The translations under genes were made by a program, and so were the position numbers. Of a DNA stretch of 64,000 nucleotides, positions 1-7,846 are shown one piece after another. The DNA lies in contig NZ_DXUU01000004.1 of NCBI RefSeq assembly GCF_019417665.1, forward strand, positions 54,507 through 118,506, given 5' to 3'. The DNA comes from Ruminococcus sp. (GTDB lineage: Bacteria; Bacillota; Clostridia; Oscillospirales; Ruminococcaceae). Each line of letters starts with the position of its first letter. The stretch's first letter is position 1. Under the pieces are notes generated by a model that saw only the letters and a program-made list of their open reading frames with translations, did not search any database and was not told where the DNA came from.

Positions 1-206
1 CCGTCACCGGTTTCGATTTTCCCTGCCATGGGTGCTTTCAGCCGGAGCAGCGCCTTGATGAGCGTACTTTTTCCGGAACCGTTTTCCCCTACAATATACA
101 AATAATCCCCGGCATTTACCGAGAAGGACAGATGTTCTGTCACCGGCACCCCCTCATATCCTAGAGTCAGGTCGGTACAAGTCAACTGTGCCATATCTTT
201 CACCAT
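1..206 (-). CDS. znuC: Zinc/manganese-type ABC transporter ATP-binding protein, partial
   Basis: This is the N-terminal part of an ABC ATPase that runs off the left edge. About 68 residues are visible. The Walker A motif GENGSGKST is intact and is preceded by the usual strand-rich start of such domains (LTCTDLTLGYEGVPV). It lies 77 bp downstream of the znuA-like gene on the same strand, so it should be the energy-coupling subunit of the same metal importer, with the permease gene beyond the window. Two in-frame starts are possible, at 206 and at 194; neither has a strong ribosome binding site. The ATPase call is certain; the zinc assignment comes from the neighbour. Confidence 0.85.
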   Translation of the reverse strand, partial: MVKDMAQLTCTDLTLGYEGVPVTEHLSFSVNAGDYLYIVGENGSGKSTLIKALLRLKAPMAGKIETGD

Positions 207-282
207 ACTTTCTATTTGAAATTAGGAGTTAGGGATGAGGAATGGTGGTATCTCCTGTGGCGATAAATGAAAAAGAGGATTT

Positions 283-1290
283 TCATTCCACTGTCAATGC
301 CTTCTGCAATACTTCCAGATTTTCCTCCATTCGTGACAAATAGGTCACGCCGTGATCCAGTTCCTCCTGCGTCACAGATTGCAAAGAGTTGAGTACCAAT
401 ATTTCTGCGTTAGAATCTGCATTTTCCAGCACCGTTCGGGCAAGGGATTGGTCATTGCCTTCTGTGGTCAGAATGCAAGGCAGTTCCAATTCCTCCAATT
501 TCCGGGTCAGAAAGACGATGGTCTCAAAGCTTGCCTCCGTCTCTGCGGAACAGCCCGGAAATGCCGCATAATATGTTAGGTTATAATCCTCTGCCAGATA
601 GCGGAAGGGGAACCGATCTGCCACCAGAATGGTGCTGCGCACAGCGTCCGCCATCATCTCCTGATATTTCCCATCCAGTGTCTGTAATTCACTGATATAG
701 GCAGCACAGTTTTCCCGATATTGCGCCGCATGTGCCGGATCTGCTTCACAAAGGGCATCCCGGATGGCTTCGCAGGCAGGCTGTGCCCGACGCAGGGAGA
801 GCCAGACATGCTCGTCCAGTTCTTCATCCTCTTCGTGGTCGTGATCTTCGTCCTCGTGTTCTTCATGATCATCATGTTCGTGATGGTGGTGTTCCTCTTC
901 CTGCATTCCCTCCACGATCACTTCCTCGTTGGCGTCAGCCGCCTCCATCATGGAAACGATCTGGACAGTGTCATTTTCCGCTGTTTCCAGCACATCCGTC
1001 ACCCATTGATCCGACGCACCGCCCACATAGCAGAAGACATCTGCCTGGGAAATGGCGGCAATGTCCTTTACAGACGGCTGATAGCTGTGCAGATCTGTGC
1101 CGCCTTTTATCAGCAGCGTTACATCCACCCCGGCTGCATCGCCGACGATCCGGCGTGTCCAGTCATATTCCGGAAAGATCGTGCAGACCACTTGCAGTTG
1201 TCCTACAGTTTCCACATCCTCGCCGCAGCCCGTCAGCAGAAAACACCACCCCAGGCATACGGCAAGCATAAGCGCCAATTTTCGTTTCAT
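283..1290 (-). CDS. znuA: Metal ABC transporter substrate-binding lipoprotein (ZnuA/AdcA family)
   Basis: Surface lipoprotein that captures a divalent metal, probably zinc, for ABC import. The start at 1290 has AAAGGA just upstream; a longer reading frame to 1335 lacks one. A signal peptide ends in the lipobox LLTGC (Cys at about 22). Residues 131-158 form a His/Asp/Glu-rich loop with more than ten histidines, typical of zinc-binding proteins of this family. Candidate ligands are His68 (DLHSYQPS) and His161 (DEHVWLS). The third family histidine is missing: the equivalent segment reads ADRFPFRYLAEDY, followed by FPGCSAETEASFE, so a Cys or Glu may complete the site. It is followed by znuC and preceded by a long leader with a palindrome at the promoter, suggesting metal-responsive repression. 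Zinc rather than manganese is an inference from the loop. Confidence 0.9.
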   Translation of the reverse strand: MKRKLALMLAVCLGWCFLLTGCGEDVETVGQLQVVCTIFPEYDWTRRIVGDAAGVDVTLLIKGGTDLHSYQPSVKDIAAISQADVFCYVGGASDQWVTDVLETAENDTVQIVSMMEAADANEEVIVEGMQEEEHHHHEHDDHEEHEDEDHDHEEDEELDEHVWLSLRRAQPACEAIRDALCEADPAHAAQYRENCAAYISELQTLDGKYQEMMADAVRSTILVADRFPFRYLAEDYNLTYYAAFPGCSAETEASFETIVFLTRKLEELELPCILTTEGNDQSLARTVLENADSNAEILVLNSLQSVTQEELDHGVTYLSRMEENLEVLQKALTVE

Positions 1291-1305
1291 ATGATTCCTT
1301 TCATG

Positions 1306-1467
1306 AGAGCCTGTTTCGTATCTTTTCCCACGCACCTTTTTGGTGAATTTTGTTGTTTTCTGCGTTAAAAATTCTTGCCGGACGAAAGCCAGCCTGCGAA
1401 TTTTTGCCTTGAAATCAACGAAAATTCACTCAAAAATCTACGCAGAAAAAGTTACGAAACAGACTCT
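1306..1467. repeat. 162-bp imperfect inverted-repeat element (MITE-like) in the znuA leader
   Basis: The outer arms are 15 bp (AGAGCCTGTTTCGTA at 1306-1320 against its complement at 1453-1467) with one mismatch. The match continues inward with gaps for about 60 bases per arm, so the whole segment folds back on itself around a loop near 1385. It starts about 15 bp upstream of the znuA start codon and would form a large hairpin in the mRNA leader. No transposase is encoded. A non-autonomous mobile element or a structured RNA are the two readings; copies elsewhere in the genome would favour the first. Confidence 0.6.
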
Positions 1468-1510
1468 AGGGCAGAAAAACAGGGGCACATCGTGTCCCCC
1501 CGTTCGGCTC

Positions 1511-1566
1511 GAATATGAAAATGGTTTTCATATTCATATTATAGCAGATTTGATATGAGATGTCAA
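1511..1566 (-). promoter_or_regulatory. znuA promoter with 25-bp palindromic operator (Fur/Zur-like)
   Basis: On the minus strand the -35 TTGACA (1566-1561) and -10 TATAAT (1543-1538) are both perfect and 17 bp apart. Immediately downstream, covering the expected start site, lies a perfect 11-3-11 palindrome at 1511-1535 (half site GAATATGAAAA). Its core TGAAAATGGTTTTCA resembles the 7-1-7 layout of Fur-family operators. A repressor bound here would block initiation, as expected for a zinc-repressed importer. Promoter and palindrome are seen directly; the repressor identity is inferred. Confidence 0.75.
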
Positions 1567-1653
1567 GAGATTTTTTATGCGAACAAAAAATAGATTCTCG
1601 TGGGGGACAACGTAGGAATGTTTCTATGATTGCAAAAAATTTTCCAATACCCC

Positions 1654-1711
1654 TTGACAACGTCTTTTGGATATGCTATACTTTATGTGTTTCATGAAGT
1701 GTACAACACTT
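1654..1711 (+). promoter_or_regulatory. Promoter and inverted-repeat operator of the ytr-like operon
   Basis: TTGACA (1654-1659) and TATACT (1677-1682) are separated by 17 bp. Fifteen bases downstream is the inverted repeat AAGTGT-ACA-ACACTT (1697-1711). YtrA-subfamily GntR regulators are known to bind GTGT/ACAC-type inverted repeats at their own operons, so autorepression by the first gene is likely. The znuA promoter lies divergently about 90 bp away. Confidence 0.7.
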
Positions 1712-1792
1712 ATAACGCATACAACGCATAAAGATTATGCTGAAACTGAATTGGATCACATCATACATCAGAACAGGAATGGAGGTCTTGCC

Positions 1793-2194
1793 ATGTTTCA
1801 AATTGATCCCATGTCACGAGAGCCTGTCTATGAGCAAATCATTGCACAGGTAGAACGTTTTATTTTGACAGATGTGCTGCTGCCGGGCAGTCAGATTCCG
1901 TCGGTGCGAAATGTTTCTATGACAAATTCTATCAATCCCCGTACCATTTTAAAGGCATATACAGATTTGGACGCCCGAGGGCTGATCCAATCTGTACCGG
2001 GAAAAGGCTATTTTGTCTGTACAGACGCACAAGAGAAACTGCTACAGAAAGGACGTGCGAAGATGAAGGATCTGACAGAACTACTCACAGAGCTGGCGAT
2101 TGCCGGCGTGACCAAAGAGGAAATCAGTGCCTGTGTGGAACAGGCCTATGCAGATGCTGAAAAGCAGCACCAACAGGGAGGGACTATAGTATGA
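1793..2194 (+). CDS. GntR-family transcriptional regulator, YtrA subfamily
   Basis: A 133-aa regulator with an N-terminal winged helix-turn-helix (the GntR signature region IDPMSREPVYEQIIAQ through SVRNVSMTNSINPRTILKAY, about residues 3-55) and a short C-terminal helical tail. The short tail, without a large effector domain, marks the YtrA subfamily. The ATG at 1793 is chosen because GGAGG precedes it; upstream in-frame codons lie inside the promoter and operator. It overlaps the next gene by 4 bp (ATGA) and is probably an autorepressor controlling the ABC transporter, released by cell-envelope stress as for Bacillus YtrA. Confidence 0.88.
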   Translation: MFQIDPMSREPVYEQIIAQVERFILTDVLLPGSQIPSVRNVSMTNSINPRTILKAYTDLDARGLIQSVPGKGYFVCTDAQEKLLQKGRAKMKDLTELLTELAIAGVTKEEISACVEQAYADAEKQHQQGGTIV

Positions 2195-3120
2195 TCGAAG
2201 TAAAAAATCTCACAAAGCGGTTTCAGGATTTCACTGCATTGGAAAATGTCACCTGTACCATCGGTTCTGGCTGTATCTATGGCATGGTCGGCTCTAACGG
2301 TGCCGGAAAATCCACATTTTTGCGTGCCCTTACCGGTGTATACCAGCCGGACGGCGGACGGATCCTTATTGATGGAATGCCCGTCTGGGACGATCCTGCG
2401 GTAAAGCGCCGCATTGCTTATGTGCCTGATGAGTTGTATTTTCTCTCCGGTGCCAATCTGAACCGCATGGAGCGGATGTACCGCAATACATACCCGGATT
2501 TTGACCCGGAACAGTTCCGAAAGCTTTGCAGCCAGTTTCAGTTGCCCCGAAACAAGTCTTTGGGACAGTTCTCCAAGGGTATGCGCCGTCAGGCGGCAAC
2601 CATTCTGGCACTGTCCTGCAAGCCGGATTATCTCTTTTTCGACGAGACCTTTGATGGTCTGGATCCGGTCATGCGGAATTTTGTCAAGCGGCTCATTTGT
2701 GAGGATGTTCTGGAGCGCGGTGCTTCGGCAATTATCACATCTCATTCTCTTCGAGAGCTGGAAGATATCTGCGACCAGTTGGCACTGCTCCATAAGGGTG
2801 GTCTAGTGCTGGAAAGCGACATCGAAAACCTCAAGACTTCACAGTTCAAGATCCAGATCGCATTCCGGGAGGAATATGACAAGTCCAAGTTCGACGGCAT
2901 CCAGATCTCTCACTTTGAAAAGAGCGGCAGCGTGGCAAATATGATCGTAGGCGGTGACCGTGACGATATTGTGGATAAACTTCGTGCCATGCAGCCGATA
3001 CTCCTGGATGTGTTGCCTCTGTCTCTGGAGGAGATCTTCACTTATGAAATGGAAACGCTGGGCTATACATTCCAGATTGACGAAATGAACGAGGAGGGTG
3101 CTGCAAATGCAAAATCTTGA
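2191..3120 (+). CDS. ABC transporter ATP-binding protein (YtrB-like)
   Basis: A 309-aa ABC ATPase. Walker A is GSNGAGKST (residues 34-42), the signature region is the divergent FSKGM (the family consensus is LSGGQ), and Walker B is YLFFDETFDGLD. The last 90 residues form an accessory domain seen in export-type ATPases of this subfamily. It is translationally coupled to the GntR regulator upstream and to a microprotein and permease downstream, so it powers that exporter or sensor complex. The substrate is unknown; related transporters respond to lipid II-binding antibiotics. Confidence 0.9.
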   Translation: MIEVKNLTKRFQDFTALENVTCTIGSGCIYGMVGSNGAGKSTFLRALTGVYQPDGGRILIDGMPVWDDPAVKRRIAYVPDELYFLSGANLNRMERMYRNTYPDFDPEQFRKLCSQFQLPRNKSLGQFSKGMRRQAATILALSCKPDYLFFDETFDGLDPVMRNFVKRLICEDVLERGASAIITSHSLRELEDICDQLALLHKGGLVLESDIENLKTSQFKIQIAFREEYDKSKFDGIQISHFEKSGSVANMIVGGDRDDIVDKLRAMQPILLDVLPLSLEEIFTYEMETLGYTFQIDEMNEEGAANAKS

Positions 3121-3265
3121 GAAACGCTATTCTTACCGGCACCAGGACAGACGGGAAATGCGGCATCAGCTGCTGACCAATCTGATTATTTTGCTGCTGG
3201 TACTGGGATTGGGGACAGTTTGTGCAGTGACCTATTTTCATGCAAGAGGAGGATTAGTAAGATGA
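3107..3265 (+). CDS. 52-aa single-span membrane microprotein in the ABC operon
   Basis: A short reading frame starts inside the end of the ATPase gene (overlap 14 bp, with GGAGGGTGCTGCAA just before its ATG) and ends by an ATGA overlap with the permease. It reads MQNLEKRYSYRHQDRREM, a basic N-terminus, then one hydrophobic span (LLTNLIILLLVLGLGTVCAV) and a short tail HARGGLVR. Coupling on both sides and the charge pattern argue it is a real gene. I do not recognise a family. It could be an accessory subunit or assembly factor of the transporter. Confidence 0.7.
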   Translation: MQNLEKRYSYRHQDRREMRHQLLTNLIILLLVLGLGTVCAVTYFHARGGLVR

Positions 3266-5394
3266 ATAAAAAGCAATCAACATTTTCCCTGGGACTGCTG
3301 CGGGAAGGATTCCGGCAGTGCCAGATGATCGGCATTCTCGCTATGGTTGTCATGGTACTGGGTGCTCTGTTTATACCCATTGGTCATGTGATCAGTGTGA
3401 GAAATGAACCCTATTATGTTACAGAAGCATGGAATGCCTGGAGTGCAAATCCGCTAATACTTCTGGTATTGTTGGTCGCACCGCTGATGACTTTGGTACT
3501 GTTCCACTTCCTGGACAGCCGTGCTGCTTCGGATCTGTATCACGCCATGCCCCACAAGCGCATTACTCTTTATCTCAACTATGCTGGGGCAATTCTCCTG
3601 TGGATCGTATTATTGATAGCAGTGAGCACGGCAGTATCTCTGATTTCTTGTGCGATCACGCATCAGTACATCACTTTGTTATATGATACTCTTTTGCCCT
3701 ATCTGTGCAGTATTTTTCTGATGTGTGCCCTGATGATCTCTGGCATTCTCATTGCCATGAGCCTGACGGGAACGGTATTCACAAACGTACTGTTTTCAGC
3801 GATCTTGTTGTTTCTGCCTCGGCTTTGTATGTCTTTCCTAAGTGCAACTGTTACGGGCAATATGCCCTTTATGCTCGGTTCAGGCGAATCTGACAGTTTT
3901 TTTCGCAGCAGCAACAACCTGTTGATCTCTCTGCTCGCCGGATTATATGGCATCAGCTCCAGCGATGACATTATTAGTGTATTCAAGCCAGGTTGGCAGG
4001 CGCTTGTCTATACGCTGCTTCTGGCACTGATCTACTTCGCCATTGGCGCATGGCTGTTTTGCCGTCGCCGCAGTGAAGCTGCTGGACAGTCGGCCCCCAG
4101 CCGGATGCTCCAGAATGTCTACCGTATTGTGGTAACTATGACCTATTGTGTCTTTGTCACTGGGGCACTGCACTCTTGTCTGCACGATGGTGTAGACGGT
4201 GTAAACGGTGAGGACTTGTTTACATTCTTGATCCTATACATCATTGCGCTCCTGATCTATTTTACTTACGAGCTGATCACCACAAAAAAATGGCGCAATC
4301 TGCTCCGGTCAATGCCGGGTCTGGCAGTGTTGGTTGTCCTGAACGGCGGTATTCTGCTGGGGATGCATGTGGCAGAGAAAAAGATCCTGGATCAGCGTCC
4401 GGCAGTGCAGGAGATCGAAAGTGTTTCCTTCCGCAACAGTAATGACGGCAGCTCTGTTTACGAGGGGGCATATCTGGGATATGGAGAGTACGTGGATCTG
4501 ACGAGCCAGAAGATCGAGATCACCGATCCCACAGTCATTTCTCTGGTATCCTACTATCTGAATGAGAACATTGAGACATGGGAAAAGGGAGAGAATTCCT
4601 ACTATAACAAATATTACAACCATTCCGGCACAAGTGCATATACAGACTATGCTGTCACCATCCGCACCAAGGATGATACGTTGTATCGTTCTGTTATGAT
4701 CCCGAATTCCGAGGCTGGTGCTCTCATGGAATCCTTGCAGAGCAACGAGGAATTTGTTAAGGCATGGATGACACCGCCGGAGCCAGTAGAAAATACGCTA
4801 TACATGGAAACATATGTAGGTGATGGAGAGATTGGCGTAGAAGCTCTGTATGACTCCTATGTAGAAGAACTGAAAACCGTTCCCTTTGAGAAGTTCTATG
4901 AAAAACAGACGACAAATGCAAACTATGCAGTAAGTTTTGCTTATACCTTCCGTGCAAACGGCGATAATCTGACGATCAGCTGTCCGATTTATGCAGATCT
5001 GATGCCGAAAACACTTCAGAAATACTATGACATGCTCTACGATGCACAGGCGGATTCCCGTGACACATTCTTCCATAATGCCGACATCAACGCTTCTCTG
5101 AACATCAGTGCCTATGGCAGAACGGTCAATGGTTCTTACAAATACGCTGACTGTTATGATGATGCAGACAACATGCCGCTCAGTGAATTGGAAACCTACC
5201 AGCTGCTTCTGAAATATGCAGAGGACAGACCTGTTCAGGCTGGCGAAGCGTATGCTGAGATCTTGATCTATCCCTATGTGACTGACGAAGAGGAATACAG
5301 TGAAAATTATATTATGCTGCCGCTGAAGGATGCTTTCTTCACAGATACACAGGTGAATGAAAACTTTAACACTGGAAGTTATGATGAGTACTGA
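3262..5394 (+). CDS. ABC transporter permease with large C-terminal extracytoplasmic domain
   Basis: A 710-aa protein. The N-terminal half has about eight hydrophobic spans (the first near residues 25-45, the last ending near residue 380), matching ABC-2-type permeases of the Ytr group (DUF6449-like, from memory). The C-terminal part, about residues 390-710, is soluble, acidic and tyrosine-rich with no membrane segment after it, so it likely faces outside. AGGAGGA precedes the ATG at 3262; the frame continues upstream to 3220 but that part overlaps the microprotein. It is the membrane partner of the YtrB-like ATPase. The domain outside suggests binding of a ligand such as a peptide or cell-wall precursor. 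Confidence 0.8.
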   Translation: MNKKQSTFSLGLLREGFRQCQMIGILAMVVMVLGALFIPIGHVISVRNEPYYVTEAWNAWSANPLILLVLLVAPLMTLVLFHFLDSRAASDLYHAMPHKRITLYLNYAGAILLWIVLLIAVSTAVSLISCAITHQYITLLYDTLLPYLCSIFLMCALMISGILIAMSLTGTVFTNVLFSAILLFLPRLCMSFLSATVTGNMPFMLGSGESDSFFRSSNNLLISLLAGLYGISSSDDIISVFKPGWQALVYTLLLALIYFAIGAWLFCRRRSEAAGQSAPSRMLQNVYRIVVTMTYCVFVTGALHSCLHDGVDGVNGEDLFTFLILYIIALLIYFTYELITTKKWRNLLRSMPGLAVLVVLNGGILLGMHVAEKKILDQRPAVQEIESVSFRNSNDGSSVYEGAYLGYGEYVDLTSQKIEITDPTVISLVSYYLNENIETWEKGENSYYNKYYNHSGTSAYTDYAVTIRTKDDTLYRSVMIPNSEAGALMESLQSNEEFVKAWMTPPEPVENTLYMETYVGDGEIGVEALYDSYVEELKTVPFEKFYEKQTTNANYAVSFAYTFRANGDNLTISCPIYADLMPKTLQKYYDMLYDAQADSRDTFFHNADINASLNISAYGRTVNGSYKYADCYDDADNMPLSELETYQLLLKYAEDRPVQAGEAYAEILIYPYVTDEEEYSENYIMLPLKDAFFTDTQVNENFNTGSYDEY

Positions 5395-5418
5395 TGTGCT
5401 GGGCGAATGGACTGACAT

Positions 5419-6084
5419 ATGAAACAAGGTATGATCCGGAAGATACTTGCGCTTTTCCTTGGACTGCTGTTGATCGGAATTGCCGGTTGGTACATGATTG
5501 GAAGATTGCATTCTGATTCTCATTATGTACAGCGCAGGAATACCGCATGGAACTTAATATTGGTTAACGAATGGAATCCTATTCCGAAAGAATATGAGGT
5601 AAATCTGCTGGAACTATCCAACGGAAGGCAGATCGATGAAAGAATCTATCCTGATTTGCAGGCAATGTTTGATGCTGCCCGTGCAGATGGTGTATATCCA
5701 GTAGTCGGTGAAGGATATCGTACAGAACAGGAACAGCAAGATATGATGGATGAAAAAATACAAGTCTATCAAAACGAAGGTTACTCTGAAAAAGACGCAG
5801 AAGCTCTTGCAGAAGAAGAGGTTGCTGTTCCGGGTACAAGTGAACATCAGCTGGGTCTGGCGGTGGATATCAATGCAGATACCTCACAAGGCAGTGAAAA
5901 TGAGACAGTTTACTCCTGGCTGGCAGACCATGCGTGGGAATATGGCTTTATTCTACGATATCCGGCAAATAAGACAGAACTCACGGGCATTACCTATGAG
6001 CCATGGCACTATCGCTATGTAGGGAAAGAAGCCGCAGAAACCATTCATACACAAGGAATTTGCCTGGAGGAGTATCTTTCCTAA
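5419..6084 (+). CDS. D-alanyl-D-alanine carboxypeptidase, VanY/M15B family
   Basis: A 221-aa zinc peptidase held by an N-terminal membrane anchor (residues 8-28). The catalytic and zinc motifs of family M15B are present: EGYRT, the segment GTSEHQLGLAVDIN with His and Asp ligands, and EPWHYRYVG near the C-terminus. It trims the terminal D-Ala of peptidoglycan stem peptides. It begins 24 bp after the permease gene and closes the operon, followed by a terminator. This places a cell-wall-modifying enzyme under the same control as a Ytr-like transporter, consistent with an envelope-stress or antibiotic response. Confidence 0.88.
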   Translation: MKQGMIRKILALFLGLLLIGIAGWYMIGRLHSDSHYVQRRNTAWNLILVNEWNPIPKEYEVNLLELSNGRQIDERIYPDLQAMFDAARADGVYPVVGEGYRTEQEQQDMMDEKIQVYQNEGYSEKDAEALAEEEVAVPGTSEHQLGLAVDINADTSQGSENETVYSWLADHAWEYGFILRYPANKTELTGITYEPWHYRYVGKEAAETIHTQGICLEEYLS

Positions 6085-6136
6085 TTATTTTCTGACAACT
6101 TCTTATGATAAAACTTCTTCCTTAAATCCCAAACAG

Positions 6137-6176
6137 AAAAAAGCACTCTTTTGCAATGGCAGAGAGTGCTTTTTTC
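6137..6176. terminator. Bidirectional terminator after the ytr-vanY operon
   Basis: AAAAAAGCACTCT and AGAGTGCTTTTTT form a long stem with A/T tracts on both sides, so it can end the plus-strand operon. Confidence 0.8.
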
Positions 6177-6214
6177 GTGTATGAATGCTGCTGCATATCT
6201 TTTGGCTTGAAAAC

Positions 6215-6322
6215 GTAGGGGCGAGGGCTTGCTCCCATCGGGTTTATCTGAAACCTCCAGTACATAACAACATAAAGTTTTAGATGGGCGATATTGTAGG
6301 GGCGAACTGCGTTCGCCCGCAT
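6215..6322. repeat. Intergenic palindromic repeats (GTAGGGGCG family), two copies
   Basis: Two members of a family found throughout the gaps of this window: one with core GGGGCGAGGGCTTGCTCCC at about 6218-6236 and one with core GGGGCGAACTGCGTTCGCCC at about 6299-6318. Each starts GTAGGGGCG and contains a short palindrome. With the terminator they fill the 368-bp gap before the metY-like gene; I see no gene there. Confidence 0.75.
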
Positions 6323-6452
6323 TTTTCGGTTGGTTTCGCTGCAAGCGTCCCACCGGGACGTTTGCAAAATTTTACTTGATGAAAAAGGTTCACAAAGGGG
6401 AAAGCAGTTTTGTTTTTACTGTTACGACGTAATAGAGCGATTTGCTATAATG

Positions 6453-7739
6453 TTACACCTTATCCAGCGCCTGTTCCAGATCTGCAATAATGTCCTCTAC
6501 ATTTTCCAATCCCACAGAGATCCGGATCAGACCGCCGTCAATACCGGCAGCAACCAGCTGTTCCTCCGTGAGCTGGCGATGGGTGGCAGAAGCCGGATGC
6601 AGTACACAAGTGCGGATATCCGCTACGTGTACCTCAATAGAAGCCAAACGGAGTGCATCCATAAAGCGGACTGCCGCTTCCCTGCCGCCTTTGATGGAGA
6701 TGGAGATTACGCCGCTAGTTCCATCCGGGAGATACTTTTCCGCCAGAGCATGGCACGGATCATCCGGCAGACCCGGATAGGTCACAGATGCGATCTTATC
6801 AGACGACTTCAACATCTTGGCAACTGCCATGGCATTTGCACAATACTGCCGCATCCGCACAGGCAATGTCTCCAATCCGAGGTTCAGCAAAAATGCGGAA
6901 TTTGCTGCCGGATAGCAGCCGAAGTCACGCATGAGCTGCATTCTCGCCTTGATGATATATGCCATTTTTCCGAAATCTCTGGTATAGACAACGCCGTGAT
7001 AGCTTTCGTCCGGTTCGGTGAAATCCGGGAACTTCCCACTGGCAGCCCAATCAAAATTACCGCTGTCAACAATGACGCCGCCGCCTTGTACTGCATGGCC
7101 ATCCATGTACTTGGTGGTGGAATGTACTACAATATCTGCGCCGAATTCAAAGGGACGGCAGAGCACCGGTGTGGCGAATGTATTGTCCACGATCAGCGGA
7201 ATATGATTCCGGTGTGCAATTTTGGCAAACTTTTCAATATCAAACACTGTCAATGCGGGATTGGCAATGGTTTCGCCAAAAACCAGTCTGGTATTGGGCT
7301 GGATGGCTGCTTCGATCTCTTCTTCGCTGGCGTTGGGATCTACCCAGATACACTCAATGCCGAAGCGTTTCAAAGTTACACTAAATAGGTTTACCGTACC
7401 GCCGTAAATGGTGCTTACGGAAACCAGGCTGTCTCCGGCGCTGCACAGGTTCAGAACAGACAGCAGTGAAGCAGCCTGACCGCTGGTGGTGAGCATTGCA
7501 CCAACACCGCCTTCCATTGCGGTGATTTTCTGCTCTACAGCATCACAGGTGGGGTTCGCAAACCGGGAATACATGGGTTCTGTAGGCATATCAAACAATG
7601 CTGCAACATGCTCTGTGGAATCAAAGCGATAGGTTGTGCTCTGTACAATGGGCATCACACCGGGGCCACCGTTTTCGGGAGTATATCCGGCATGGAGACA
7701 TTTGGTTTCAATTTTTGCATTTGGACTGCAAGGATACAT
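6453..7739 (-). CDS. metY: O-acetylhomoserine sulfhydrylase / Cys-Met metabolism PLP enzyme
   Basis: A 428-aa PLP-dependent enzyme of the Cys/Met metabolism family. Hallmarks are the N-terminal PIVQSTTYRFDSTEH region, YSRFANPT, TTSGQAA, and the PLP lysine in STTKYMDGHA at about residue 209. Length and the SRFANPT/FDWAASGKFPDF segments fit O-acetylhomoserine aminocarboxypropyltransferase, which makes homocysteine from O-acetylhomoserine and sulfide. The ATG at 7739 has AGGAGG upstream; the frame reaches 7826 but crosses the likely -10 (TATAAT at 7778-7773). It stands alone. Cystathionine gamma-synthase or methionine gamma-lyase activities are possible alternatives in this family. Confidence 0.88.
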   Translation of the reverse strand: MYPCSPNAKIETKCLHAGYTPENGGPGVMPIVQSTTYRFDSTEHVAALFDMPTEPMYSRFANPTCDAVEQKITAMEGGVGAMLTTSGQAASLLSVLNLCSAGDSLVSVSTIYGGTVNLFSVTLKRFGIECIWVDPNASEEEIEAAIQPNTRLVFGETIANPALTVFDIEKFAKIAHRNHIPLIVDNTFATPVLCRPFEFGADIVVHSTTKYMDGHAVQGGGVIVDSGNFDWAASGKFPDFTEPDESYHGVVYTRDFGKMAYIIKARMQLMRDFGCYPAANSAFLLNLGLETLPVRMRQYCANAMAVAKMLKSSDKIASVTYPGLPDDPCHALAEKYLPDGTSGVISISIKGGREAAVRFMDALRLASIEVHVADIRTCVLHPASATHRQLTEEQLVAAGIDGGLIRISVGLENVEDIIADLEQALDKV

Positions 7740-7846
7740 GGTCAATTCCTCCTGAGTTATTTTAATAGTTCTATTATAGCATAAAAAATCATTTTCTGGT
7801 AGTGGGAATTTCAGATTGCTCCCCATAGATTTTTCCTATAGGGGGA

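Noticed and set aside
1466..1660. 64-codon open frame on the minus strand
   Set aside because: It spans the znuA promoter and operator; coding there is unlikely.
7740..7846. SAM (S-box) riboswitch upstream of the metY-like gene
   Set aside because: The gap is about 107 bp and contains no S-box core; only a -10 box can be seen.
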